From Paulownia fortunei (lineage: Eukaryota; Streptophyta; Magnoliopsida; Lamiales; Paulowniaceae), in NCBI GenBank assembly GCA_019321725.1, contig CM033116.1, positions 620,001-684,000 on the forward strand: a stretch of 64,000 nt of DNA. Reading direction: 5' to 3'. Positions 1 to 12,192 of the stretch are shown piece after piece; the first letter of the stretch is position 1, and the number at the start of each line of letters is the position of its first letter. Made by a program: the position numbers and the translations under genes. The notes below the pieces were generated by a model, which was not told the origin of the DNA, ran no database searches, and saw only the letters and a list, made by a program, of their open reading frames with translations.

Positions 1-1260
1 TATTATTGAAGGACCTAATAAAAACTAACTTTAAGTTATAATTTTTATAATGTTTAATTAAATGTTAAACTTTTGAAATATGATATATTCGAAGTATATG
101 CCTTCAAGTTCAAAGTACAAAAATTATACATATTAGTGTCATTTATGTTGAAAATATTATCATCATTTTTAAAGAACGTTTGAAGGCCGTGGGGCTTCTG
201 TTTTTCCCGCTAAATTCAAACCAGAGATAGAGAAAATAAATACATGAACTTGCATAAGGTGAGTTCATTAGTTATCAAAAGTATATATGCATCGAATTGA
301 ATGATATCTAAATTTTCTCTAAAAGTATTATTTCCATGGATGGGTATTTAATTTTAATTTACAATGAAATTTTTGACAATTTCATTGAAGTTGCTTTACC
401 ATTGATTAGTCTGTAAATTAAGTAAAATTGACTGTAGTTTCATAATTTTTAGAAGGTACAATAAGACAAATAAGGTGAGGGATGAACATTGATAGTCTTA
501 TTTGGATTTGAAAATTGAATACAAAATAATTTATTTTATTTCTCTCGAATACATTATTAATTACTCGGTACATTTATAAAATCGTTATTGAATTATTCAA
601 GTTCTTTAATTTATTACTTGTTGAAATTTTGCTCTTATTTATCATCGCACTTTGTTGCATGTTATAAACCTATCGCACATTTATACTCATATTTATGAGA
701 GAATACTTATGATTAAATCGCACCACATTCCAATTATAATTCAACTATTACCAACCGAATTGAGTACTTATAATTCTAAACTGTTTACCTTTGTATAGAA
801 AATTTCACGATTTTTTAAATTAATTACTTAATTGATTAACCTTCTAAATACTATCCACTGAACTTCCTTTTAATATTTTTTCAAAAGATCATACAAGATT
901 CACCTATAGTTATTGGACTATGATAAAAACTATGAATCCACATGAATTACAATTTCAAGTAGACCTCATGTAATATAATTCAGCCCAATAATGGGGACTT
1001 TCCTAGTGTAAAAACTCATCTTCTTCCCATTCACAAGCATGAAGCATGTTTATCTCTCTTTATGGTTTTCATTTTTTTTTTCTTTTTAAAAATTATATGA
1101 AATTAATTAATTTATTTTATTTATCATCGATAGAATAAATAAATTGATAGCATATAACTCTGTTTGACACATGCATCAAAATGCATTTGCTATATAATTT
1201 AAGTAAAACATCATGCACATAATTTGCAATTTCCACCAATGATCATTGGGCTCTGCAGTC

Positions 1261-1322
<62 letters not shown>
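1261..1322. repeat. Compound (AT)n(AG)n microsatellite
   Basis: A run of about 12 AT units passes directly into about 19 AG units. It is a plain compound simple-sequence repeat with no coding context. Confidence 0.95.
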
Positions 1323-1326
<4 letters not shown>

Positions 1327-1878
1327 CATGGTAAACAATTTATCTAATACGAGTTTAGTGATAATATTCACGTGCACGCCTCACAAAGTGGACAAGTAAT
1401 CACGCAGGCTAGCTAATCATGCATGGTCTTTTAGTAACGGGGAAATTATGTGTTGTTTACGTGGACTTACAATGATGGCTTAATTAGCTGGAAAAAAAAA
1501 AAGTTTTTAAAAAATTATTACTATCTAAGTCACGTAGATCAATTTCAACTTTAGTCTAAAATAATTATTACTATCTAAGTAACGTAGATTAAATTTATAC
1601 TTTCTCTATTTTGTCTGAATAATTTTAATAAGACTCAATCTTGAAATTAAAAGAACAAATATTAAAATTAAAGTATAAAATTGTATCATTTGCGCCGAAA
1701 AGATCCTTTCGAGACATAAATTCGAGATCCAAATATAAAGCAAGTGAAAAATGTCAAATAGTTGCATCTCACTTTTAGGTTTCCCAAATTTTGTTAGGTT
1801 TTAGTCAATCAAGAGATTGTGGACAATTAATCCGATATTTGTAGGGACCAACTGTCCCTGCATCTGGCATGTTACTGT

Positions 1879-1902
1879 ATATATATACACACACACACAC
1901 AC
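1879..1902. repeat. Short (TA)n(CA)n microsatellite
   Basis: A short TA run followed by about seven CA units, in non-coding sequence. Confidence 0.85.
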
Positions 1903-2837
1903 TGTTTATTGTTCCATTTGCACCCATGACTCCACAGAAAATTAAAAACATCTTATGATCAAGCTGTTAAAACTTAAGTTTCGGACATCTTTTCTGCTTT
2001 CACATTTGCTTGGCCCAAACTTGCAATGTCTGAAAAGTTTGCCGCATATACTCACTAGCTTGATTCACAAAAAAAAAAAAACAGTATATCCCACTATTTG
2101 CCTTTGTCACTATGTTTTACAATGTTGTAAGTCCTTATAAATTAGAAGGAAAGAAGCAAATAAAGTACTAATCTTGTCTAATTTGAAAATATGATCTTTT
2201 AAGATATCATACTACATAAATTGTCAGTTTGATATAATATTATTTTTCGTAAAATTACAAGATTGTGTAATTTATTAGTAATGACTATAAACTTAAAAAT
2301 TGCCTAATAGGCTAAGTACAATAAATTCATTCAAATTATAGGTTGGAACAAACACAAGGTTGATAAGCTAAGTTCGTTAGTTTTCATAAATCAATACACA
2401 AAATTGAATATGATGTTCAAGGTAAGCTCACTAAGACTATAATATCCAAACTGACGTAAATTCTCATACCAGTATTATAAATAGTCTAAACTTTAATTAT
2501 TAAAAAATACGCGATTAATTACGCATTTAACTATTTTCAATGTCTTATATTTATTCGCTTTGTAACTAATTTGAGCGCCGTAAGTTTTCTTCCGATCAAC
2601 CCTAACATTTCTAACGATTTTTTATGCGTAGGTAGTAATTTATATCTCAATTGACTTCCAATTAAAAATTTCGATAAAATGAGTGATATTACATCAATTA
2701 ATTTAATTAAATATAATACAACCAAAGCAAATATGACAAGAAGGTAGTATTGGATTTGACACAAATATTAGAGAAATAACCAGTATAAGATCATCCATCA
2801 CGATTAAAACAAAATTATTGAATTAAACATTTGCACA

Positions 2838-2853
2838 CCCCCCCCCCCCCCCC
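2838..2853. repeat. Poly-C run of 16
   Basis: Sixteen consecutive C residues in an otherwise very AT-rich stretch. The length of such a run is prone to sequencing and consensus error. Confidence 0.9.
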
Positions 2854-5514
2854 AACCCAACACACACCCAAAAAAAATAATAAAAAAATACATATAATAA
2901 GTTATTGACTACATAATATTTTAGAGTATGATAATAATAGAGAATACTACTTTAGGCGTCTATAAAAGAAGAGCTGATCATGATTTTGCTGGCTTTTTAA
3001 GATCGCCCAGATCTAACAAGCAAGCTGGTGTCCAAAATACAAGACTTGGCAGTTGGCACAAGATGGAGAAATTCAAGCGAGTTGGCAAAAATATTGCGGC
3101 TCTTGAGGATAAGAGTGAATGAGTAAGTCAAAAAGACATGTGGGTATTAGCTCAGAATTTCAGATTAAAATGGATTACGGGTTGACTTGTTTGATCAGAT
3201 CCGGACTTGGGCAAGACAACCTTTTGGTCGCTCCTATGCATCCGACTTTTTAGCGGTATTTGACTTGTGAGTATCCACATTCGGATTGGATCCTAATCTC
3301 TAAAATAATAAACTGGATTTAGATTCTTCCGAATCAATCCCTTGGGCCTTGACATTACAAACGAGGAAGAGGAGAAGAGTAGCAGGCCATGAAGTGAACT
3401 CAAATGGGCCCTAAAATTTCTGACATGAGCCCATTTAAAATAATATGGACTTTTCACTCTCCCAAAATAATTGGGTTTGGATTTGGGCCCAATACGTTAA
3501 TCCTCAATAAATTAGGAATATGCAGAAAAATGAAAATTATCAGGATATAATATATATATATATATTTAAATTTCAGTTCTCAATACAATAAGAGCTACTG
3601 AGAGAATTATATGTAAAATTACATAATAAAATTCTCTAATATTTTTTAACATTAAATTACGATGATGTTATATGCTACGTGTAAATTAATTTTATAGATA
3701 AAAATAAGTCAGACCCGTTTGAGACTTTGAAGTATAAATGAAAATTTTCTCCATTTTTCAATTTATTTTTTTTCATAAAAATATTTTTTTCAAGTTGCAG
3801 TATTGCAGATAATTCAAGATTTGGACATGTAGAAAACTGCAGCGGGGAAGGAAAGAGTTGTGGCCATCCATTGAAGATAAATAATAAGAGGGGTAGATTA
3901 CACTTACTAAAATTTGAAAGCAAAAATCGAGAAAACAAACAAAAAAGAAATACACTTTGAATATTAATCCAATCTAAACACTATCTTCCACACACAAGCA
4001 AACAAAAATGCATTTCCAGCCATGATACGGGACCAATGGCACCCAAAACAAAACTTTCCAGTCCAAATTTGTCCTAAGCCCTTCCATTTATTGTGAGGAA
4101 AAAATATTGGAGGAAAGGAAAGTGGCTTAGGATAATGTTTAGAAATTAATATCTTCTTAAAAAAAATGGATAAGGAAAAAACATTATGATAATATTAGAA
4201 ATAAATCATTTAAAAAAAAAATATCGAGAAGGAAAAAGGATTGGCATAGAGGGAATAAATGGCTCTCTTCTTTGGATAATGATGTGGTGCTTTTATGTAT
4301 TTTAATTCAATTATTATCAATTGCGTATTACCAACTAGAGACGTAGCTTAATACAATTTTGAAATATGTGCATGTGACGTGACATATCTTTTGACTAATT
4401 AGTAGTTTATTAATTTTTTTTCTTGATTTTAATGGGTTGTAAGCAATAAATTAATAATGAAATGAGTATACAATTGATGCATTCGAAAACTTTGATCAAT
4501 TATTCTACATAGGAATTAAATTCACGCAATTGGACTTTTGTACTAAATATAGTATCATTATTTCTTCAAGGCTCAATATTTTATATTGATATTATTAAGT
4601 GTTATATTCAAAATATTATTTACGATGCTCTTTAGGCATTCACATTTTTCTATTTTCTTTTTTATATGTAATACGATAAATTGCTAGCAATATACTTATA
4701 AATATAGAGATTTTTATATTATTCTTTGTAATGAATATATATATATATATATAATGCACGTGGAAATTATCTTAATGGAAGTATAAAGTTAAATCAATTT
4801 GAACGAGCAGCTACCAACAATTATCAAAAATACCAACCACTAGCATGTCCATACTGTATATTAGTTGCATTCAAAATCTATGCATTTTTATCTCATCAAG
4901 TGAGTTGTTGAGGTGAGTCAAAAAAATAATTATTATTTTTAACAAATTGAATCCTACGTGGACCATCCTAATAAAATACAACAATCCTAATTTATATTTT
5001 TTAAAATGAAGTAATATCTAACAATAAATATTTTGAATAGTTGAGCGCATTTACAATTGAATTAAATATTTTCTGTCGCTGCTATTTCATTTTCTGACTT
5101 GCATTTTAGTTTTATATAAGATTCAATTTGCAAACTGCCATTATATTTTATTATTAATTCAATAAATAGAATTATAAATCTACACCCTATTCATAAAGAA
5201 TAATTTTTGTGTTGCATCACAACACATATGTTAAATTTCAAACTAAAATCAAAATATTTCAATTTTACCTATTTTTCGTGAAGATAGTTACTTTTTTCAA
5301 CAATTTTGGTTGTATATGTTTGTGCCGTTCCTTTCATCAATTTGGTGCAAAAATCCTTTATTTCTATATATTACTCTAATTAAAATCTTATTGCTTTTAA
5401 ATAGTTTTTGAAACACACGCTTTTTATTGGCCATAATAAGATAGTTCTTTCAAAATGAACGTACCTCGTACATAGCGTGGGACATTAATATTTAATAAGC
5501 AATACAAGTAGTAT

Positions 5515-5520
5515 TATAAA
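5515..5520 (+). promoter_or_regulatory. Possible TATA box of the TOC159 gene
   Basis: The hexamer TATAAA lies about 255 bases upstream of the first in-frame ATG. It is followed by a GC-richer, then pyrimidine-rich, leader typical of a plant 5' untranslated region. The position implies a leader of about 220 bases, which is plausible. There is no transcript evidence, and the motif is common by chance in such AT-rich DNA. Confidence 0.35.
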
Positions 5521-5769
5521 AACAAGAGGGAAAGGAAAAAATCCGAGGGAAAAAACCTCGGGAAAAAAGCAGCGCCACCGTGCGTCTGCAAACACTCTTG
5601 CCCTCTCAATTCTCACAAACCCAAAGAACCTTATCAGAATTCACATCCCTCGCTTCACCACTCCCCTCTCTTCCCTTCTCTTCAACTCCTTTTTCGCTTT
5701 ATCCTTAAACCCTCAAAACCTTTTTCTTCAAAGTCTTTATTAGTTTTGTGGTTTATTTGTCAGCAATCC

Positions 5770-8700
5770 ATGGACTCGAAGGAAGCGACGTCGCATACTC
5801 TACCAGAAACTTCCTCAGGTTCTTCATATCCATCTTCTTTTACTTCTGAAAATGAAAAGTTATCAAAAAATACCATTTCTGTGAACGATTCTGATAACGA
5901 TGGTAGTAGGAATGGTGGTAAGGGTAGCGTATCCGATGATGAGGGTTATTTAAGCGGTAAAGAGGAGTTTGAAACGGCGTCGAATAAGCCGGTTATGGTG
6001 GGAACTGTAGGAGAGGGCATTGTGGAGGGGAATTCTGATGCCCCCTTTATTGATGCCTCGACAGAGGCTGAATATTTACCGGTTTCTGGGGTTGTGAATG
6101 ATGATGATGTTGAAAAATGGAATAAGGATGTGGAAGGAGAGGAAAATGCGTTGGAGAAAGTTTCGGAGGGCGGTTTTGCTTCAGATGATAGTAAGGAGGC
6201 TAAGTCTAGTGGTGTTGGGGCATTAGATGGGGAGGGTGAAATTCTTGATTCAATGGAGAAATTGGATGTGAATTCGGATGAGGGAGTGGTAGGAAGTGGT
6301 GGTGAGATTGTTTACAGCAATGCTGGCAAATTGGTGGTTGAGGAAGGTGGGAAGAATGGAGACGATTATGAGGAGAAGGGAAAGAATGAATCTTTGAATA
6401 GTGGGGATGAGGTGAGTGAACCTAAGGTGAAAGAGGCTGCAGAGGTGGCTGTCATTGAACCAGAAATATCAGAGGTGGTTGGTCATGGTGTCAGCCCTGA
6501 AGGGGATTCTGTTGCTGACACCATTCAGGTTGATGTGGTAGCCCCAGGGGTAGCTGTTGTTGGTGAGATGGAAGAAAATGGAGGCAAAAAAATTGAAGGA
6601 GTGGAGGTCCCACTTGAATTTGTTGGTGGTGCTGATGAAAGTAGTGATAGTGTTGAGGAAGCAGTTAGTACTCGGGAAGGTGGAGTGGATTACCAAAGCT
6701 CTGAACCAGCAGCTGAGAATACAGGTGACATTTTGGAGGCAAAGCCACATCAACCTGAAAATCATGTGGTTGGGGATGGAAAGGATGAAAAATTAGGTAC
6801 AGGAGCTATTGTTGATTTGGTGAATGGAGTTCACACGGCTATAACAAGCAATGGTTCTGTCGATAGAGGTGGAACGCTGGATGTTGGGAATGTTGTAAAG
6901 AAACCAGAGGTAGAATATGAGCCTGCTGTTGTTTCTGAGGCCATAGAGAATGGCATCACAGCAAAGATTGGCACTCATGGAGAGGTTGGACTTGACTCAA
7001 ATGCAGGAACTCAGACCAATGATGAGCATGCTGGTATTCAGGTGTATAATGGGACATCAGAGGATGTGGTATCTAAGGAATCAAAATGGGCTGCATCTGC
7101 TGAACTGAAAGCTGTACTTGACCCTCAGGAATTTACAGCAGTGGAAGATGTGGTGGATAAAGAAGTTGACCCTGAAGAATCCACGTCAGATGGGGATACT
7201 GATGGTATGATCTTTGGGAGCTCTGAAGCCGCCAAAAAGTTTATTGAGGAGTTGGAACAAGGATCTGTTGGGGATTCTCATACCAGTGCCGACAGTTCAT
7301 TTGAGCAGTCTCAGAGGATTGATGGTCAAATTGTCACGGATTCCGAAGAAGAAGGTGATACTGATGATGAAGGAGATGGGAAGGAATTGTTTGATTCTGC
7401 TGCCCTGGCAGCTCTTTTGAAGGCTGCAACTGGTGCTGACTCGGATGGAGGCAATATCACTATCACCTCTCGAGATGGATCTAGGCTTTTCTCAGTTGAG
7501 CGTCCTGCCGGTCTGGGATCTTCACTTCGAGCTTTGAGGCCTGCTCCCCAACCAAGCCGCCCCAACCTCTTCAGTCCAACTCTTACTAATGTTGGAGTAT
7601 CTGAGGACAACTTGAGTGAAGAAGAGAAGAAGAAACTGGAGAAGTTACAGCAGATCAGAGTGAAGTTCTTGAGGCTTGTTCATAGACTAGGCCTTTCTCC
7701 AGAAGAATCTGTGGCAGCACAGGTTTTATATCGGCTGGCGCTTCTTGGTGGGCGACAAGGCACCCAAACTTTTAGCTTGGATGCTGCCAAGAGGATGGCT
7801 TTGCAGCTAGAAGCAGAGGAAAGAGATGATTTGGACTTCTCTGTAAACTTCCTCGTTCTTGGAAAATCTGGAGTGGGGAAAAGTGCCACAATAAATTCAA
7901 TATTTGGAGAGGAAAAGGCTCCAATTGATGCATTTGAAACAGGGACAACTTCTGCAAAAGAGATTTCTGGATTTGTTGATGGAGTGAAGGTTCGGGTTGT
8001 TGACACACCTGGTCTCAAGTCTTCTGTGATGGAACAGTCTTTCAACCATGGTGTCTTGTCTTCTGTAAAGAAGTTCACAAATAAAAGCCCCCCAGATGTT
8101 GTCCTTTATGTGGATCGGTTGGATGCACAAACTAGAGATCTTAACGATCTACCACTCTTGAAGACTGTTACTAGTGCTCTTGGCCCCTCTATCTGGCGTA
8201 GTGCCATAGTCACCCTTACTCATGCTGCTTCTGCACCTCCAGATGGACCTAATGGTACCCCTCTGAGCTATGAGGTGTTTGTCACTCAAAGATCTCATGT
8301 AGTCCAGCAGTCCATTGGCCTTGCTGTAGGTGATATACGCATGATGAGCCCAAGTCTGACGAATTCTGTTTCTCTCGTGGAAAACCACCCCTCTTGTCGA
8401 AAGAACAGGGAAGGCCTGAAAATACTTCCCAATGGTCAGAGTTGGAGGCCTCAGTTACTGCTATTATGTTACTCAATGAAGATTTTGTCAGAAGCAAGTG
8501 CCCTCTCCAAACCTCAAGAACCATTTGACCATCGGAAGCTCTTTGGTTTTCGAGTCCGCTCACCACCTCTTCCATACATGTTGTCGTCAATGCTGCAGTC
8601 TCGTGCACACCCAAAGCTTCCGTCTGATCAGGGTGCTGACAATGTGGATTCTGATATTGACTTGGATGATTTATCTGACTCTGACCGAGAAGAAGAAGAT

Positions 8701-9771
8701 GAGTATGACCAGCTTCCGCCTTTTAAGCCTCTGAAGAAAGCTCAGATAGCAAAGCTCAGCAAAGAACAGAGGAAGGCATATTTTGAAGAGTATGATTACC
8801 GTGTGAAGCTTCTCCAGAAAAAGCAGTGGAGAGAGGAGTTGCGAAGAATGAGAGAAATTAAAAAGAAGGGTAAAGATGCTGCAACTGATTATGGTTTTGC
8901 AGAGGATGATGCTGATTCTGGAGCTGCGGCTCCTGTGGCAGTTCCCCTACCTGACATGGCTCTGCCACCTTCCTTTGATGGCGATAATCCTGCATATCGA
9001 TACCGGTTCTTAGAGCCAACTTCACAGTTTCTTGCAAGGCCAGTTCTGGATAGCCATGGTTGGGACCATGACTGTGGCTATGATGGTGTCAACCTTGAAC
9101 ACAGCCTAGCTATTGCTAATAGTTTCCCAGCGGCATTTACTGTTCAAATTACAAAAGACAAGAAAGACTTCAGCATCAGTTTGGATTCCTCAATTTCAGC
9201 TAAGCATGGTGAAAATGTGTCGAGCATGGCAGGCTTTGATATTCAGAGTATGGGAAAGCAACTTGCTTATATCTTCCGAGGTGAAACCAAAATAAAAAAT
9301 TTGAAGAAGAACAAAGCAGCTGGGGGAATATCTTTTACAGTTTTAGGTGAAAATGTGGTTCCTGGTGTGAAGATCGAAGATCAGATTACATTGGGAAAGC
9401 AGTATGTTCTGGTGGGCAGTGCCGGAGCTGTGCGATCACAACATGACACTGCTTTTGGAGCCAACTTCGAATTGCAGCGAAGAGAACTTGATTACCCAAT
9501 AGGCCAGGTTCAATCGACACTTAGCATGTCCATAATAAAATGGAGGGGGGACTTAGCACTAGGATTCAACAGCCTGGCTCAGTTCTCTATTGGACGTAAT
9601 TCTAAGGTGGCTGTTCGAGCTGGAATCAATAACAAGCTTAGTGGACAGGTCACTGTGAGGACAAGCAGTTCGGAACATCTTTCTCTTGCACTTGCGGCTA
9701 TTATTCCAACTGCAATTTCCATCTACAAGAAACTCTGGCCTGGTGCAGGCGAAAAGTACTCAATCTACTAA
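5770..9771 (+). CDS. TOC159: Translocase of chloroplast 159 (Toc159), outer-envelope GTPase import receptor
   Basis: One uninterrupted exon encodes about 1333 residues. The first ATG in frame is at 5770 (MDSKEAT); the frame is open slightly further upstream but without an ATG. Three Toc159 regions are visible. The N-terminal A domain, about residues 1-620, is long, acidic and Glu/Asp/Gly/Val-rich. The GTPase domain follows, with the P-loop GKSGVGKS at about 698-705 and the G3 motif DTPG at about 745. A C-terminal M domain from roughly residue 960 contains the conserved PPSFDGDNPAYRYRFLEPTS stretch and ends GEKYSIY. As known for the family, Toc159 recognises transit peptides of photosynthetic preproteins in the TOC complex. 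The length lies between Arabidopsis Toc132 and Toc159, but the M-domain wording matches the Toc159 branch rather than Toc132/120. No frame break or missing GTPase motif was seen. Confidence 0.97.
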   Translation: MDSKEATSHTLPETSSGSSYPSSFTSENEKLSKNTISVNDSDNDGSRNGGKGSVSDDEGYLSGKEEFETASNKPVMVGTVGEGIVEGNSDAPFIDASTEAEYLPVSGVVNDDDVEKWNKDVEGEENALEKVSEGGFASDDSKEAKSSGVGALDGEGEILDSMEKLDVNSDEGVVGSGGEIVYSNAGKLVVEEGGKNGDDYEEKGKNESLNSGDEVSEPKVKEAAEVAVIEPEISEVVGHGVSPEGDSVADTIQVDVVAPGVAVVGEMEENGGKKIEGVEVPLEFVGGADESSDSVEEAVSTREGGVDYQSSEPAAENTGDILEAKPHQPENHVVGDGKDEKLGTGAIVDLVNGVHTAITSNGSVDRGGTLDVGNVVKKPEVEYEPAVVSEAIENGITAKIGTHGEVGLDSNAGTQTNDEHAGIQVYNGTSEDVVSKESKWAASAELKAVLDPQEFTAVEDVVDKEVDPEESTSDGDTDGMIFGSSEAAKKFIEELEQGSVGDSHTSADSSFEQSQRIDGQIVTDSEEEGDTDDEGDGKELFDSAALAALLKAATGADSDGGNITITSRDGSRLFSVERPAGLGSSLRALRPAPQPSRPNLFSPTLTNVGVSEDNLSEEEKKKLEKLQQIRVKFLRLVHRLGLSPEESVAAQVLYRLALLGGRQGTQTFSLDAAKRMALQLEAEERDDLDFSVNFLVLGKSGVGKSATINSIFGEEKAPIDAFETGTTSAKEISGFVDGVKVRVVDTPGLKSSVMEQSFNHGVLSSVKKFTNKSPPDVVLYVDRLDAQTRDLNDLPLLKTVTSALGPSIWRSAIVTLTHAASAPPDGPNGTPLSYEVFVTQRSHVVQQSIGLAVGDIRMMSPSLTNSVSLVENHPSCRKNREGLKILPNGQSWRPQLLLLCYSMKILSEASALSKPQEPFDHRKLFGFRVRSPPLPYMLSSMLQSRAHPKLPSDQGADNVDSDIDLDDLSDSDREEEDEYDQLPPFKPLKKAQIAKLSKEQRKAYFEEYDYRVKLLQKKQWREELRRMREIKKKGKDAATDYGFAEDDADSGAAAPVAVPLPDMALPPSFDGDNPAYRYRFLEPTSQFLARPVLDSHGWDHDCGYDGVNLEHSLAIANSFPAAFTVQITKDKKDFSISLDSSISAKHGENVSSMAGFDIQSMGKQLAYIFRGETKIKNLKKNKAAGGISFTVLGENVVPGVKIEDQITLGKQYVLVGSAGAVRSQHDTAFGANFELQRRELDYPIGQVQSTLSMSIIKWRGDLALGFNSLAQFSIGRNSKVAVRAGINNKLSGQVTVRTSSSEHLSLALAAIIPTAISIYKKLWPGAGEKYSIY

Positions 9772-11536
9772 TACTGATTTCCTTAGTTGTTGCATTATTT
9801 ATTTTATAACAGAGCACTATCCAAGACAATAGCTGTGCTGCTTTGTCTGCTTTTTGAATAATTATTGTATCATTTCATTCATAATTCTTGGTGGTATCAG
9901 ATTTTGAACTATTTTTGCACCATAGAAGTGTACTGTTAAAGAGATGCAGAGCAACAGAAGAATATCGTTTAATTATTTTCACTCCTTCTATGAAATCCAT
10001 TATGCTGTTTAACTTTTCTTGAAGAAATCACCTGATATATTGTGCTGTAGGCTTGTCTTCTGGTTCCAGATGCCTTGTTCTACAGCAGAATTCCCATTCA
10101 AGACATATTTTTAACAAAAGCTGACGTGATTCAGATGGCCAAATGAAAATGTATCAAGCAGCAAAATTCACATAGTTTCTGGTATCTGTCACCACGTTTG
10201 TTGTTGTAGTTTAGATTGATGTGCATGTGCTTTGATCATCAAACATACCAAAGTAATGACTGCTCTAGATGTAGAACCAGGATACTAACTCCTGCCTTAG
10301 GTCAAAGAAGAAAAATCATTTCAGTTCATTTAGCTGATTTGACTATTAAGGGGATCTTTTCTTTGTGCGTTGGGAATTAACTTTAATATTTTTGTAATTG
10401 ATTGCAGAAGTAATATCTGTTCATGAGTGGTGGAACATTATTATGTTGCGTGATTGTTTTCCTGCGTTGACAGAAGGTGGTCATCCCTAAGGGATGCTCA
10501 TATTTAGTTTATAGTGACTTGCTATGCTGATTTAACTTTTTGTTATTTGGACTTTTTCGGTTCACTTTGCTTATCCCAAAGAAAAATATTTGTAATCCAA
10601 AACTGCTGAGTTTAACTTTTGAATCTTTGCTAGATGATACTGATACCTTGATATGTCTTGAAAAGGGTAGTCTTAAGGTTTCATGAATCTGACCTTTGTG
10701 CAGATGTTGCATGAGCCTGCCATTTTCGTCACCAGAAAAGTCCCCCCTCCCAATTTGCAATGGATTCATCTCTATGCTTTCCTTACCATCAACCCTTTCT
10801 CCCAACTTCCAAACACCACGCACAAACACATGTATGTGCAAACCATGGATGTATTATGTTGCCATTGACAACTGCAGCTGCAAGTTCTGCAAACATGCAG
10901 CACCAAGACATAGACAGTACTCAAGTGGTGATGGCAACCTGCCTTTCTCAGTAAAAACATGCAATGAAATCTCAACTGTTCTCCAGGTCTTTTAGTTGAC
11001 CAACTGCATCACATAAGCCGAAGAGTCTGTATTGGGTCATTGAGAGGTAATTCTCCTTTTTCCTCGGTGTTTATCTTGGAAATTTTGTCTCAAGTTTTAC
11101 TTTTTGGTGTTAATATGTACCAGCAGGTGGAAACAAATTGTAACTGCACCTCCATGTGATAAATACATTCACGCCGAGAACCTCGAAAGGTACCTTCAGC
11201 TCTTAATTAATCTCATGAGCTATACTCTTTTCATCATTGGGTGGCTAAACTTATACATGCATAGTATGTACCCGCAGACGTGTATATGTAGCCATTGTGA
11301 CTGCATGCTGTGCTATTAATACCATTGAGATCGTTGAGAGGTGGCTGACTGTGACTGGCTTCTATTTTTATTTAATCTCTATATAACCCATACTCTATTC
11401 TTTTCCTTGCAAACCTGGCCTTTTGAGTATTGGGGCCTTTTGCCAAATAAAACCCCTAATTTTGCAAATTTTCTTTAATGCTGATCAAGCTTTGTGTGCA
11501 TCCTCTCTTTTCCTTGCTTTTTGGTGATTACATGAT
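9772..11536. other. Downstream region of TOC159, no gene recognised
   Basis: This stretch contains the 3' untranslated region of the upstream gene, with several AATAAT/AATAAA-like words, and then moderately AT-rich DNA. The short open frames between 10.5 and 11.3 kb, on both strands, carry no recognisable domain. Confidence 0.5.
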
Positions 11537-11539
11537 TAA

Positions 11540-11867
11540 GAGGGTGTTTTGTGAAGATTATGTTGTGAATTTTATAAATTTTGATAACTTATAAGAAGTT
11601 TTTGAAGCTTATAAGATAGATAACACTTTGAAATATGATAAAATAAGATCATGAAACTTATAAATTGTTAATTATAATTAATTAATTTAGTCAAAACAAT
11701 AAGACTTTATTAAAATTTTAAAAATAAGTAAAGACTTACTTTTTTGAAAGAAACTTGTAAAATTTGATATCTAATTTGGGAGTTTTATCAAACACTTTAA
11801 GATATATCATAAACTATCAATCATGTTATAAGTTGTGTTAAGAAGCCTGTAAGTCCCAAACACCCTC
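11540..11867. mobile_element. Tourist-like MITE with TAA target duplication
   Basis: A 328-bp AT-rich non-coding element begins GAGGGTGTTTTG and ends with the complement of GAGGGTGTTTGG. It is flanked on both sides by TAA (11537-11539 and 11868-11870). Short matching ends plus a 3-bp TAA duplication fit the Tourist/PIF-Harbinger class of MITE. It has no open frame and would need a transposase in trans. The family assignment is inferred from ends and duplication size only. Confidence 0.65.
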
Positions 11868-12192
11868 TAAATTAATTACTTGAACCTGTATATACACACA
11901 CACATACATAAATATAAAATGTGTTGTAAGTGAATTAACTCATCAAAAGCCATGGTGGTCGCTAAGTAAAACTAATAACTTGGCTTCACTGACATGGCCT
12001 CAATGTAAAACCTGGAAACTTGTAATGGCCTCGGGAGTCAAGAAAAACTCAATTGAGCTTTTTAAATTTAAACCAAACTTCAAGACATTAACTTATTTGG
12101 ATTGTGGATGTTGATGAATACATCAAAACAATCCTCCAAACAAACTTTAATCAAATCAGAATCAGACCAAATTAAAGACATCATCCAAATTA

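Larger units (their letters stand above)
1..5514. other. Gene-poor AT-rich intergenic region
   Basis: I find no protein-coding gene in these 5.5 kb. Open frames are short, have no recognisable domain and no convincing splice structure. The stretch holds several simple repeats, listed separately, and a small diverged direct duplication near 1511 and 1563, where a roughly 28-base segment containing the word ctatctaagt recurs about 52 bases later. The last few hundred bases are the likely promoter of the gene that starts at 5770. Confidence 0.6.

Noticed and set aside
2928..3122. 64-codon open frame in the left intergenic region
   Set aside because: No recognisable motif and no support from the neighbouring sequence; expected by chance.
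6469..8614. Open frames on the minus strand and in other frames inside TOC159
   Set aside because: They overlap the well-conserved TOC159 frame and have no domain; they are shadows of biased codon use in the acidic domain and GTPase region.
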